Shown here piece after piece: positions 52,503-60,759 of a stretch of 64,000 nt of DNA (positions are counted from its first letter, which is position 1; each line of letters starts with the position of its first letter). The translations under genes and the position numbers were made by a program. The stretch spans positions 62,001 through 126,000 of the forward strand of contig DASYSS010000052.1 in NCBI GenBank assembly GCA_036003045.1, written 5' to 3'. Source of the stretch: Gemmatimonadaceae bacterium (GTDB lineage Bacteria; Gemmatimonadota; Gemmatimonadetes; Gemmatimonadales; Gemmatimonadaceae). The notes beneath the pieces are model-generated. The model had not been told where the DNA came from, made no database searches, and was given only the letters and a program-made list of their open reading frames with translations.

Positions 52503-53306
52503 TTACTGCCACATCAGGTTGAAATCGTAATATCCGTAGCCGCCCTGCGGGTCTCGAATGCGTATCACGGTCGTATAGTTGTTCCACGACGCAGGCTGCT
52601 GCACCACGGTTACGCTGCCTCGACCGCTGTTCTGAACAACCGCCACGTTCGCGTTGCCACGCGGCATGTCCATGTTGCCGGCGTCGAAGCGCTCGTTCAT
52701 CAATTGCTTGCCGCTGAGCGTGCGCGAGAAGACGCGGCCGTTCTGGATGCGAAGCTCGACTTGGTCGTCGACCTGGCCGCTCCAGTGCAGCATGGTGCGA
52801 TTGCCATTGCGCCCGCGGTCGCCGCGGTCGCCGCGGTCGCCATAGCCGCCGTTGCTATTGTTCGGATAGTCACGGTCGCGTCCACGGCCTCGGCCCGGCC
52901 AACCGACGTACTCGCCGTTGGAGTAGCCCTCCCAATATCCGACGAGACGATACGAGTCCGACCCGCTGCGCGGGTCCTGAATGCGGACGACCGTCGTGAA
53001 GCCGTTCTGCGCATTCGGCTGCTGAATCACGGCGACGTCACCCCGGCCTTGCATCACCTGCACGCGAACGACGCCGTTCTGCCGAGGCAGGTCGGTCATC
53101 GCCCGGCCGCGCTGGAAGTTGGGCTCGGTTGCGCCGATTTTCTGCGTCCAGATCTGATTGCCCCGCATATAGATCTGAACCTCGCGGTCGACTCGACCGG
53201 TCCAGTCGAAAAGCTGCTGACCCTGCGCCATGACCACCGGTGCCGCGCCGACGAGGGCGGCGGCTGCCAATGGAATCGAGCGCTGAATCCACGTGAGTTT
53301 TGACAT
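52503..53306 (-). CDS. Exported protein with two copies of a beta domain
   Basis: 267 residues with a signal peptide ending at MAQGQ and an AGGAGC ribosome site. Two homologous domains of about 90 residues are separated by an Arg/Gly/Asp-rich linker (DRGDRGDRGRNGN). Copy one: FDWTGRVDREVQIYMRGNQI ... RGDVAVIQQPNAQNGFTTVV; copy two: LHWSGQVDDQVELRIQNGRV ... RGSVTVVQQPASWNNYTTVI. Each ends with RIQDPRSG or RIRDPQGG. The pattern suggests an internal duplication of a small binding domain. The family is not recognised. Confidence 0.7.
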   Translation of the reverse strand: MSKLTWIQRSIPLAAAALVGAAPVVMAQGQQLFDWTGRVDREVQIYMRGNQIWTQKIGATEPNFQRGRAMTDLPRQNGVVRVQVMQGRGDVAVIQQPNAQNGFTTVVRIQDPRSGSDSYRLVGYWEGYSNGEYVGWPGRGRGRDRDYPNNSNGGYGDRGDRGDRGRNGNRTMLHWSGQVDDQVELRIQNGRVFSRTLSGKQLMNERFDAGNMDMPRGNANVAVVQNSGRGSVTVVQQPASWNNYTTVIRIRDPQGGYGYYDFNLMWQ

Positions 53307-53612
53307 TTTCTTGCTCCTGGTTGAGACCGGCCCGGGTTTGGTGGCCGGCCTGAGCCCATTGTTTCGCAGCGCCCATGCCGCACCGGCCCGTTCACGCTGG
53401 AACTCGGCTCTGCATGCTGTAAGTTCTTGTCGTTACGTTCTTTAGGCGATCCTGACACCGCCAGGTAACCGCGCATTTGTGACGCGCGCCGCAGCCATGC
53501 CTAGGCACATCGTCCCCGCCCCTGGACAGTTTTGCGTCCGACGTTCAAGACAGCCGCGTTCGCCGAGAAACTACTGGCCGGCCCACCCTCGTTCGGCCAG
53601 GTTTCCGCGCCC
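53307..53612. other. Divergent intergenic region, nothing recognised
   Basis: About 306 bases separate the leftward duplicated-domain gene from the rightward APC permease. Both promoters must lie here. An in-frame TTG at 53532 could extend the permease, but the added sequence looks non-coding. No hairpin, repeat or RNA gene was recognised. Confidence 0.5.
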
Positions 53613-54935
53613 ATGCTTTCGCGTTCCATAAACCAGCTCGACGCCACCGCGCTCGTCGTCGGCATCATCATTGGCGCGTCGATCTTCGTGCAGCCGTCGG
53701 TGATCACCGGCGCGGTTCCGACCGTGAGCGGCGTCTTCGCCGTCTGGCTCGCCTCGGGAGTTCTGACGCTCTTCGGCGCGCTGATCGCGGCCGAGCTCGC
53801 GTCGGCCTTCCCGCGCGCGGGCGGCGTTTACGTCTTCTTGAAAGAGAGCTTCTCGCCTGCCGTCGGGTTTTTGTGGGGCTGGGCGATGTTCTGGACGATG
53901 CACACCGGAATCATCGCGGTCATCGCGACCGTCTTCGCGCGCTACGCCACGTTCTTTTTCCCGACCAACGACTTCGGCGCGCGCGCCATCGCGGTCGGCG
54001 CCGTGGTGATCCTCACGGCGATCAATTACGTCGGCGTGAAGCAGGGGAGCGTCGTGCAGACGACGTTCACGCTGCTCAAGGTCGCGGCCATCGTCCTCAT
54101 CATCGCCGTCGCGTTCGCGCTCGGGCCGCGCTCGCCCCTCACCCCTGGCGTCTCGACTGCCGGTGGCTCGCTGACTCTCTCGAGCGTTCCGCCCGCCATC
54201 GTCGCCGGCCTATTTGCGTTCGGCGGATGGCACATGGTCACGTACGCGGCCGAGGAGACGCGGACTCCGGAGCGCACGATTCCGCGTGCGCTCGTCGCGG
54301 GCGTGCTGCTGGTTACTGCCTGCTACATCGCGCTCAACGCGGCCTACTTCCACGTGCTGAGCCCCGATCGGATCGCGGGCTCCTCGCGCGTCGCGGCCGA
54401 CGCGGCCGACGCGGTACTCGGACGGGGCGGCGCCGCGCTCATGTCAGCCATCGTCGCCGTGTCCACCTTCGGTGCGCTGAACGGCGTGATTCTCTCCGGC
54501 CCGCGCGCCTACCTCGCGATGGCGCGCGACGGGCTGCTCGCGTCGTGGGCCGCCGCGATCCATCCGCGCTTCCGCACCCCGCACCGGGCGATCCTCCTTC
54601 AAGGCGCGTGGGCGGTGATTCTCGTCTCCACGGGCACCTATCGCGCGCTCTTCACGCGCGTCGTGTACACCGAATGGATCTTCTTCGCGCTCATGGCGGC
54701 CGGGCTCTTTCGTCTGCGGGCACGCGGCACCTATCAACCGGCGTACCGCGTGTGGGGCTTTCCGGCGGTGCCGATCATTTTCATTCTGGCGTCCGGCTTC
54801 ATTGTGGCGCACCAGCTCGTAACCGACGCGGCGAACGCGTGGACGGGGCTCCTCTTCGTCGCGGCCGGGTTGCCCGTCTACCTTGTCTTCTTCCGCAAGT
54901 CCTCCCTCTCGCAAACTCCACGACATGCTGATTGA
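53613..54935 (+). CDS. APC family amino acid permease
   Basis: 440 residues with about 12 membrane helices. The helix-1 motif LVVGIIIGASIFVQPSVI and the helix-2 region ALIAAELASAFPRAGGVYVF are those of LAT/YfnA-like permeases; FAFGGWHMVTYAAEETRTPE and RTIPRALVAGVLLVTACYIA are also conserved. It imports or exchanges amino acids or polyamines. ATG 53613 is preferred over an upstream TTG. Its 3' end overlaps the amidohydrolase gene by 11 bases, so the two form an operon and the permease substrate may feed that enzyme. Confidence 0.9.
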   Translation: MLSRSINQLDATALVVGIIIGASIFVQPSVITGAVPTVSGVFAVWLASGVLTLFGALIAAELASAFPRAGGVYVFLKESFSPAVGFLWGWAMFWTMHTGIIAVIATVFARYATFFFPTNDFGARAIAVGAVVILTAINYVGVKQGSVVQTTFTLLKVAAIVLIIAVAFALGPRSPLTPGVSTAGGSLTLSSVPPAIVAGLFAFGGWHMVTYAAEETRTPERTIPRALVAGVLLVTACYIALNAAYFHVLSPDRIAGSSRVAADAADAVLGRGGAALMSAIVAVSTFGALNGVILSGPRAYLAMARDGLLASWAAAIHPRFRTPHRAILLQGAWAVILVSTGTYRALFTRVVYTEWIFFALMAAGLFRLRARGTYQPAYRVWGFPAVPIIFILASGFIVAHQLVTDAANAWTGLLFVAAGLPVYLVFFRKSSLSQTPRHAD

Positions 54936-55902
54936 CGTTCACAACCACTTCTATCCGCCCGAATATCTCGACGCGCTCAAGGCCGGCGACAGCGCGGTCA
55001 AGCTGACGATTGACGCCGAGGGCAATCCATGTCTCCACTATCCCGGTGACTACAACGTCGCCGTGCGCGGACATCGGGACATCGGGTATCGCCAGGACGT
55101 TCTGATCAAAGAAGGCGTCGACACGCAGATCATCACCTTTACGACGCCGGGCACGCACGTCGAGCCGCCCGACCGCGCCGTGCGCTTCGCGCGTCTCGTG
55201 AACGACGCGTTCGCGACGGTGGTGCGCGAACGCTCGCCGCGCTTCGCCGCGCTGGCGACGCTTCCGCTGTGCGACCCGGCGGCCTCGGTCGCCGAGCTCA
55301 CGCGCGCCGTCACGCAACTCGGCATGCCCGGCGCGATGTTGTTCAGCAACGTCAACGGCGTCGCGCTCGCCGACAAACGCTTCGAGCCGCTCTACGCCGA
55401 AGCCAACCGGCTCGGCGCGATTCTACACATCCATCCGACGGATCCGGTCGGCGTCGAAGCGATGACCGACTACTGGCTCATGCCGCTCATCGGATTCTTG
55501 GGCGATACGACGCTGGCCGCGGCGAAGCTCGTCTTCGCCGGCGTGCCCGAGCGCTACCCGAACATCAAATGGGTGCTTGGCCACCTCGGCGGGGCGATTC
55601 CATATCTGGTGGAGCGACTCGACCGCGGGTTCGAGGCTTTTCCCGATTGTCGCGCCGACATCTCGATCAAGCCGAGCGAGTATCTGCGGAACTTCTACTA
55701 CGACGGTGTGAACTTCGACCCGCGCGCCGTGCGGCTCTGCGTGGACTTTGCCGGCGCGAGTCAGGTGCTCGCGGCAAGCGACTACCCGCACCAGATCGGC
55801 AGCATCCCGAAGATGAAGTCGAGTCTCGCCGCGCTCAGCGTGTCGGACGCTGAGCGCAAGAAGATCATGGGCGAAAATGCGAAAGCGCTCTACAAGCTGT
55901 AG
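54925..55902 (+). CDS. Amidohydrolase family protein, ACMSD-like
   Basis: 325 residues. The metal motif MLIDVHNHFYPPEY is at the extreme N-terminus (His6, His8). Further ligands are candidates in LHIHPTDPVG and KWVLGHLGGAIPYLVERLDR, with the catalytic Asp in ASDYPHQIG. This is the amidohydrolase-2 branch that includes aminocarboxymuconate-semialdehyde decarboxylase and related (de)carboxylases. The precise substrate is unknown. It is the second gene of the APC permease operon. Confidence 0.85.
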   Translation: MLIDVHNHFYPPEYLDALKAGDSAVKLTIDAEGNPCLHYPGDYNVAVRGHRDIGYRQDVLIKEGVDTQIITFTTPGTHVEPPDRAVRFARLVNDAFATVVRERSPRFAALATLPLCDPAASVAELTRAVTQLGMPGAMLFSNVNGVALADKRFEPLYAEANRLGAILHIHPTDPVGVEAMTDYWLMPLIGFLGDTTLAAAKLVFAGVPERYPNIKWVLGHLGGAIPYLVERLDRGFEAFPDCRADISIKPSEYLRNFYYDGVNFDPRAVRLCVDFAGASQVLAASDYPHQIGSIPKMKSSLAALSVSDAERKKIMGENAKALYKL

Positions 55903-55931
55903 CGGCGTAGTTGCGTTGCGCGCGCGGAACA

Positions 55932-58598
55932 TCAGTCAGCGCGCAACGCGACGAGCGGATCGCTTCGCGACGCGCGAAGCGCCGGTACGAAGCACGACGC
56001 CACGGCGACCGCGGCGAGCAACGCCGACAGCGTGACGAACACGACCGGATCCGTCGGGCTGACGTCGTAGAGCAGCGACGCCATCCACCGCGTCGCGACG
56101 AGGGCGCCGATCACGCCGATGCCGATTCCCGCGGCAGCGACGATCGCGCCTTCGCGCAGCACGAGCCGCACGAGCGCGCGAGGTTCCGCGCCGACGGCGA
56201 GGCGGACTCCGAACTCGCGCCGGCGATTCGCCACCGAGAGCGACATCACGCCGTAGATCCCGACGGCGGCCAGCAGCACGGCCACCGCCGCGAAGGCGGC
56301 GAGCAGGATCTCGGTCAACCGCTTCGTCGCCAACGAATCCCCGACGACGGATCCCAGGGTCCGAACGCCGTCGAGCGGAATCGCCGAGTCGAGTCTCGAG
56401 ATCGTCGACCGCACTGAGCGAACGGCGCCGGCGCCGTCCATGTCGGCGCGGATCGCCAACGAGACCCGCTGGGAGCCGCTCTGCGCGAGGCTCACGTATA
56501 GATGCGGCGCCGGCAGCCGCGTCGCGTCGCCGTCGTGGATCGCGCCGACGACGCCGACGATCGTGAGCCACGTCGTGTCGCCGGTCGTGCGAATGCGTTT
56601 TCCGAGCGCGTCGGGTCCCTTCCAGTATCGTTTGGCGATCGATTCGTCGATCAACGCGATCGGAACGCTCGTCGTGTCGTCGCTGGCCGACACGTCGCGC
56701 CCGAACAGGAGCGGAATGCCCATCGTCGCGAAGTAACCCGGGCTCACGCCGATCTGATACGTCTGGCCTTCTGCGCCGGACGATGGCGCCGGGCGGTCGC
56801 CGACCAAAAAACCGTCGTAGTTCGACTCGCCCTCGAACGGCAAGCCCCAGGCGAGCGCCGCCGAGCGCACGCCTGGCACCGCGCGAACCTGCTCGAGGAT
56901 CGTCGCGAAGAACGGATTCGCCGTCGACGCGCTGTTGTACTTGGATGGAAGTGGAAGCGCGATCGACGTGATACCCTCCGGGCGAAAGCCGAGGTTGACC
57001 GCGGTGAGGCGCTGGAAGCTCTCGAGCATGAGTCCCGCGGCGATCAACAGAATCACCGACAGCGCGAGCTGCGCGACGACGAGTCCGCTGTTCAGCCGGC
57101 GCACCGAGCGCTGGGCGGTCTCGCGCATCGTGAGCTCCCCCGTGGTCCGGGCGCGAACGCTTTGCAGGGCGGGCAGGAGGCCAAAGAGAACGCCGCTCAG
57201 CACGGAGATCGCGAGCGTCACCGCCAACACGCGGCCGTCGACATGGACTTCGTGCAAGCGGGGGAGCGCGACGAGCCGAGAGTTGGTGAAGACTCGCACC
57301 GCTGCGAACGCCATGGCGACGCCGGCCGCGGCGCCCAGCAGCGCCAGCGCGACGCTCTCGGTGAGCAGTTGGCGAATCACGCGGCTGCCGGTCGCGCCCA
57401 GCGCGGCGCGAAGTCCAATCTCACGCTGGCGAATCGCGGCGCGGCTCGACAGCAATGTCGCGACGTTGGCGATCGCGATCAACAGGATGAGTCCAACGGC
57501 GGCGAGCAGCACGATGAGAGGTCGGGCAGTCCGTTTCGTCATCGCTTCCTGAAGCGGCCCGACGATCGTCGCCATGTGCGTGCGCGCCGGATCGACCGAC
57601 TTGCTACGGGCCACGTTGGGCCCGCGGCGCGCCCAATCCCACATGATCGCCGTCGTCTGCCGGCGCGCGTGCTCGACCGAGACTCCCGGTTTCAGTCGAG
57701 CGATACCGACGTTCGTGAATCCGAATTGCCGCGACGGATCGAGACCCATCGGCAGCCAGACTTGGGTCCCGGCGGTCGGGAACGCGAATCCCGAAGGCAT
57801 CACACCGATGACGCGGATCGGGCTTCCGTCAAGATCGATCGTCGAGCCGATCGCATCGATTCGCCCGGCGAATCGCGAACGCCAGAACGCGTCGCTGAGA
57901 ATGGCGACGCTATTGTTTCCCTTCGTGTCTTCGTCGCGAGTAAAGGGCCGACCGCGCGCAGGGTCGACGCCGAGCACGTGAAAGAAGTCGGCGGTCACCA
58001 ACGCCGCGTCGACTCGTTCCGCGCGGCCGCCGGCGGCGAGCGTCATCCCGTTCGTTCGATATCCCGCGAACGACTCGAAATCGGTCGCGCCGTCGCGGTA
58101 CAGCGCGATATTCGCCTGCGAGATGCCCCACGTGGCGAGCCCGATCTCCGGATACGATTGAATGAGCCGAACGATCCGATCGGCGTTGGGATAGGGCAGC
58201 GGCCGCAGGAGGATCTCGTCGACGAGGGTGAACATCGCCGTGGTCGCGCCGATGCCGAGGGCGAGCGTGAGCGTGGCGACGAGCGTGAACGCCGGCATGC
58301 GGCGGAGCGTGCGGAACGCGTACCGGAGGTCGGACCACACGGATTCGATCCATTCCATGACACGCACCTCTCGCGCATAGCGCTGGTCGATGGTGACGCA
58401 CTCGTCGCGTACTGGTCCCGGGTCGCCGAACCTCGCGCGCGCCTGGGCCTCGGCGTCGGTCGGCGACGCGCCCAAGCGGCGCAGCTTCTCCTCGCGCATA
58501 GCGAGATGAAACGCGATCTCGTCGTCGACGTCGCGACGCGCCGATTGGCCGTCGCGTGAGATTCGGAAGAACCGGCGCCAGCCCCGCCCGACGCTCAC
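55932..58598 (-). CDS. ADOP-type ABC transporter permease (MacB/FtsX-like)
   Basis: 888 residues. GTG start at 58598 overlaps the padR stop (GTGA), and the prefix domain follows (DVDDEIAFHLAMREEKLRRL, EAQARARFGDPGPVRDEC). First helix LVATLTLALGIGATTAMFTL; the unit junctions are SSRAAIRQREIGLRAALGAT and LSVANRRREFGVRLAVGA; the end is VPALRASRSDPLVALRAD. Like the copy at 10856 it lacks an ATPase domain. It is convergent with the ACMSD-like gene, with 29 bases between stops. Confidence 0.9.
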   Translation of the reverse strand: MSVGRGWRRFFRISRDGQSARRDVDDEIAFHLAMREEKLRRLGASPTDAEAQARARFGDPGPVRDECVTIDQRYAREVRVMEWIESVWSDLRYAFRTLRRMPAFTLVATLTLALGIGATTAMFTLVDEILLRPLPYPNADRIVRLIQSYPEIGLATWGISQANIALYRDGATDFESFAGYRTNGMTLAAGGRAERVDAALVTADFFHVLGVDPARGRPFTRDEDTKGNNSVAILSDAFWRSRFAGRIDAIGSTIDLDGSPIRVIGVMPSGFAFPTAGTQVWLPMGLDPSRQFGFTNVGIARLKPGVSVEHARRQTTAIMWDWARRGPNVARSKSVDPARTHMATIVGPLQEAMTKRTARPLIVLLAAVGLILLIAIANVATLLSSRAAIRQREIGLRAALGATGSRVIRQLLTESVALALLGAAAGVAMAFAAVRVFTNSRLVALPRLHEVHVDGRVLAVTLAISVLSGVLFGLLPALQSVRARTTGELTMRETAQRSVRRLNSGLVVAQLALSVILLIAAGLMLESFQRLTAVNLGFRPEGITSIALPLPSKYNSASTANPFFATILEQVRAVPGVRSAALAWGLPFEGESNYDGFLVGDRPAPSSGAEGQTYQIGVSPGYFATMGIPLLFGRDVSASDDTTSVPIALIDESIAKRYWKGPDALGKRIRTTGDTTWLTIVGVVGAIHDGDATRLPAPHLYVSLAQSGSQRVSLAIRADMDGAGAVRSVRSTISRLDSAIPLDGVRTLGSVVGDSLATKRLTEILLAAFAAVAVLLAAVGIYGVMSLSVANRRREFGVRLAVGAEPRALVRLVLREGAIVAAAGIGIGVIGALVATRWMASLLYDVSPTDPVVFVTLSALLAAVAVASCFVPALRASRSDPLVALRAD

Positions 58599-58942
58599 GA
58601 TGGCTCCGGTGATTTGCGCGCGAGCGCCGCGACGATCGCGTTCGCGTGCCGATGCCAGATCGGCGACTCGGCGCGAAAGCGCGACCGTCCGGCGCTCGTG
58701 AGCTTGTAGAACTTCGCGCGGCGATTGTTGTCGGACACGCCCCATTCCGCCGCGATCCACCCTCGCCGCTCGAGGCGGTGCAGGGCGGGGTAGAGCGTGC
58801 CCTCCTCGAGGAGGAGGACGGATTCGCTGGCGCCCTCGATCCATTCACTGATCCCGTAGCCGTGGAGCGGACCCCACGAGAGGGCTTTCAGGATGAGGAG
58901 ATCGAGGCTACTGCGGAGAAGGTCGGATTGGGCGTCGGCCAT
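58595..58942 (-). CDS. PadR family transcriptional regulator
   Basis: 115 residues: LLRSSLDLLILKALSWGPLHGYGISEWI, wing EGTLYPALHRLERRGWIAAEWG and NNRRAKFYKLTSAGRSRF. ATG 58942 gives the normal PadR length; the frame is open to 59200 only through the repeat array. Coupled to the ADOP gene by a four-base overlap, exactly as in the module at 10.5 kb. Its promoter must sit beside or within the repeat array upstream. Confidence 0.9.
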   Translation of the reverse strand: MADAQSDLLRSSLDLLILKALSWGPLHGYGISEWIEGASESVLLLEEGTLYPALHRLERRGWIAAEWGVSDNNRRAKFYKLTSAGRSRFRAESPIWHRHANAIVAALARKSPEPS

Positions 58943-59008
58943 GGTCGCTCGGGAATCTTCCACCCTGTGTGACACAAGGGAAGAAGAAAAGGTTGGGCGA
59001 CTGAAAAG

Positions 59009-59312
59009 GCCAGACTCCGAAGCGGCCGAGCCCCGAGACGGCCGAACTCCGAAACGGCCAGACTCCGAGGGGGGCGAAACGGCCGAACTCCGAATAGGCC
59101 AAGCTCCGAAGGGTCGAACTCCGAGTACGCGCACCAGCGACGCGCCCCACCCTTCCGCTTCCGGACGTTTCGGTCTTCGGCCGTTTCGGTCTTCGGCCAT
59201 TTCGGCGTCTCGGCTTTCGGCAGTTTCGGCTTTCGGCAGCTTCGGCTTTCGGCAGTTTCGGCTCTCGGCGGTTCGGCTCTCGGCAGTTCGGCTCTCGGCA
59301 GTTTCGGGGCCG
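59009..59312. repeat. Inverted array of 16-base CCGAAAC/GTTTCGG units
   Basis: The left half (59009-59126) holds seven degenerate 16-base units of type GGCCGAACTCCGAAAC. The right half (59169-59312) holds about nine units of type TTTCGGCTTTCGGCAG, which is the same motif inverted. A 42-base unique spacer separates the halves, so single-stranded DNA or RNA could fold into one very long hairpin. The array fills most of the 451-base gap between padR (leftward) and the RidA gene (rightward). It has no coding character. Confidence 0.85.
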
Positions 59313-59393
59313 GTCGTTTTAGAGTTCGGCAGTCTCGGGCTACCGCCCTGGACCTCCCCCCGCCATCATGGTCGCAACTCTTTCCCCGCCCCC

Positions 59394-59828
59394 ATGCTCC
59401 GGACTCTGCGTCTCGTCGCTCTGGCCTCGCTCGCTGCCGCGTGCGCCCGCCCGAACGCGCTCGAGGTCGAATGGATTCCTTCTCCTCGACCCGCCGCTCC
59501 CTTTTCCGAGTTGGTTCGTGTCGGCGACGTGCTCTATCTCGCGGGTCAAATCGGTACCGACTCGACCGGTCGCCTCGTACCCGGCGGTCTCCAGACCGAG
59601 GCTCGGCAGGCGCTCAACAACATCAAGGCGACGCTCGAGCGGCACGGCTCCGGGCTCGACCGTGTCGTGAAGTGCACCGTGTTCCTCGCCGACATTCGCG
59701 ACTACAATGATTTCAACGAGATCTACCTCACGTATTTCCGCGCGCGCAAACCGGCGCGGAGCGCGATGGCGGCGTCGGGGCTGGCGCTGAACGCGCGCGT
59801 CGAGATCGAGTGCATGGCGGTGACGTAA
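59394..59828 (+). CDS. RidA-family lipoprotein
   Basis: 144 residues. A lipobox (LASLAAACARP, Cys17) precedes a full RidA/YjgF domain: PSPRPAAPFSELVRVGDVLY, LAGQIGTDSTGRLVPGGLQT, EARQALNNIKATLERHGSGL, KCTVFLADIRDYNDFNEIYL and RSAMAASGLALNARVEIECM. The Arg of PARSA and the terminal Glu of EIECMA, which bind and hydrolyse imine intermediates in RidA, are present. RidA is normally cytoplasmic; an exported, lipid-anchored form is unusual. The next gene starts 18 bases on. Confidence 0.88.
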   Translation: MLRTLRLVALASLAAACARPNALEVEWIPSPRPAAPFSELVRVGDVLYLAGQIGTDSTGRLVPGGLQTEARQALNNIKATLERHGSGLDRVVKCTVFLADIRDYNDFNEIYLTYFRARKPARSAMAASGLALNARVEIECMAVT

Positions 59829-59846
59829 GGGGGGCGGGCGGGCACG

Positions 59847-60734
59847 ATGATTCCACGAGCACGAATGCGCTCGCGCCGCTGCCTCACCGGCGTCGCTCAC
59901 CTCTGCGCGATCCTCGCCTTCGTCACGAGCCGCGCGAACGCCCAACGTACGGACCGTCCGACGCACGATTCGTCCGCTCGCGCGACCGCGGCGCGCCTTC
60001 ACGGAGTGGTCACGAATCAAAATGGAAAGACGCCGGTCGCCGAGGCCGAGGTCTGGTTCGTTTCGCTCGATCGGCGAACGCGAACCGATTCGACGGGCGA
60101 GTTCCAGGTCGACGGCTTGCCGGCGGGCCAACTTCTCATCGAGATCCGCCACATCGGTTTCGACGCGCGACGTGAGACGATCAAGCTCGACGGCGGGAAG
60201 GAGACCACGCACCGCTTTTCGCTGACGCCCAACGCTCAGCCGCTCGACACCATGCGGTCGGTCGCCAGGGAATCGACGTATATCTCGCCGATGCTGCGGG
60301 GGTTCGAGGAGCGGCGCCACTCCGGTCAGGGGGGACGTTTCATCTCCGACAGCGTGTTGCGCGCGAACGAGAGTGACGTGCTCGCGAACATCGTCGCCAG
60401 CCGTCTCCCCGGGGCGATGCTGACCACCGGGCAGCTTGGCGCACGGTGGCTGGTCTCGACTCGCAAGGGCTGCCTGGGCCTTGCGTTCCACGTATGCACT
60501 CAGCCCAACTGCTACGTCGAGATCTACATCGACGGCGCGCTGATCTACTATCCGGGGATGACCCAGAAAAATCCGAAAGACCCCGGGCTTCAGCCACCGG
60601 ATCTCTCAAAGATGGGCGTCACCGAATTTGCCGGCGTCGAATTCTATCCCGACGCTGCGTCGATGCCGATCGGCATGCACACAAGCACCGACCAAGGTTG
60701 CGGCTCCCTATGGCTCTGGACCCGCGAGAAGTAG
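59847..60734 (+). CDS. Exported carboxypeptidase-regulatory-like protein with plug-like domain
   Basis: 295 residues with a signal peptide ending near RANAQR. A carboxypeptidase-regulatory-like (CnaB-type) domain spans about residues 50-130: ARLHGVVTNQNGKTPVAEAE, TRTDSTGEFQVDGLPAGQLL, IEIRHIGFDARRETIKLDGG. The C-terminal half (ISDSVLRANESDVLANIVAS, YVEIYIDGALIYYP, GVEFYPDAASMP) resembles a TonB-receptor plug without a barrel. Four cysteines suggest disulfides. It is probably in an operon with the RidA lipoprotein. Confidence 0.75.
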   Translation: MIPRARMRSRRCLTGVAHLCAILAFVTSRANAQRTDRPTHDSSARATAARLHGVVTNQNGKTPVAEAEVWFVSLDRRTRTDSTGEFQVDGLPAGQLLIEIRHIGFDARRETIKLDGGKETTHRFSLTPNAQPLDTMRSVARESTYISPMLRGFEERRHSGQGGRFISDSVLRANESDVLANIVASRLPGAMLTTGQLGARWLVSTRKGCLGLAFHVCTQPNCYVEIYIDGALIYYPGMTQKNPKDPGLQPPDLSKMGVTEFAGVEFYPDAASMPIGMHTSTDQGCGSLWLWTREK

Positions 60735-60740
60735 CTACCA

Positions 60741-60759
60741 GTGACCGGACACCGGTCAC
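60741..60759. terminator. Perfect hairpin between convergent genes
   Basis: GTGACCGG, loop ACA, CCGGTCAC: an eight-bp perfect stem occupying nearly the whole 25-base gap between the plug-like gene and argJ. It belongs to the GGTGACC repeat family. Confidence 0.6.

Noticed and set aside
44906-55902. A complete kynurenine degradation cluster (KynB-like, class V PLP enzyme, ACMSD-like)
   Set aside because: The three genes belong to broad families, lie in two separate operons, and no dioxygenase or monooxygenase of that pathway is present.
56502-58559. Rightward 685-residue open frame opposite the second ADOP gene
   Set aside because: Composition dominated by Arg, Glu and His without any motif; the ADOP reading is unambiguous.
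59009-59312. Possible CRISPR or coding extension of padR/RidA through the array
   Set aside because: Units are contiguous without spacers; the translated array is repetitive and unlike PadR or RidA N-termini.
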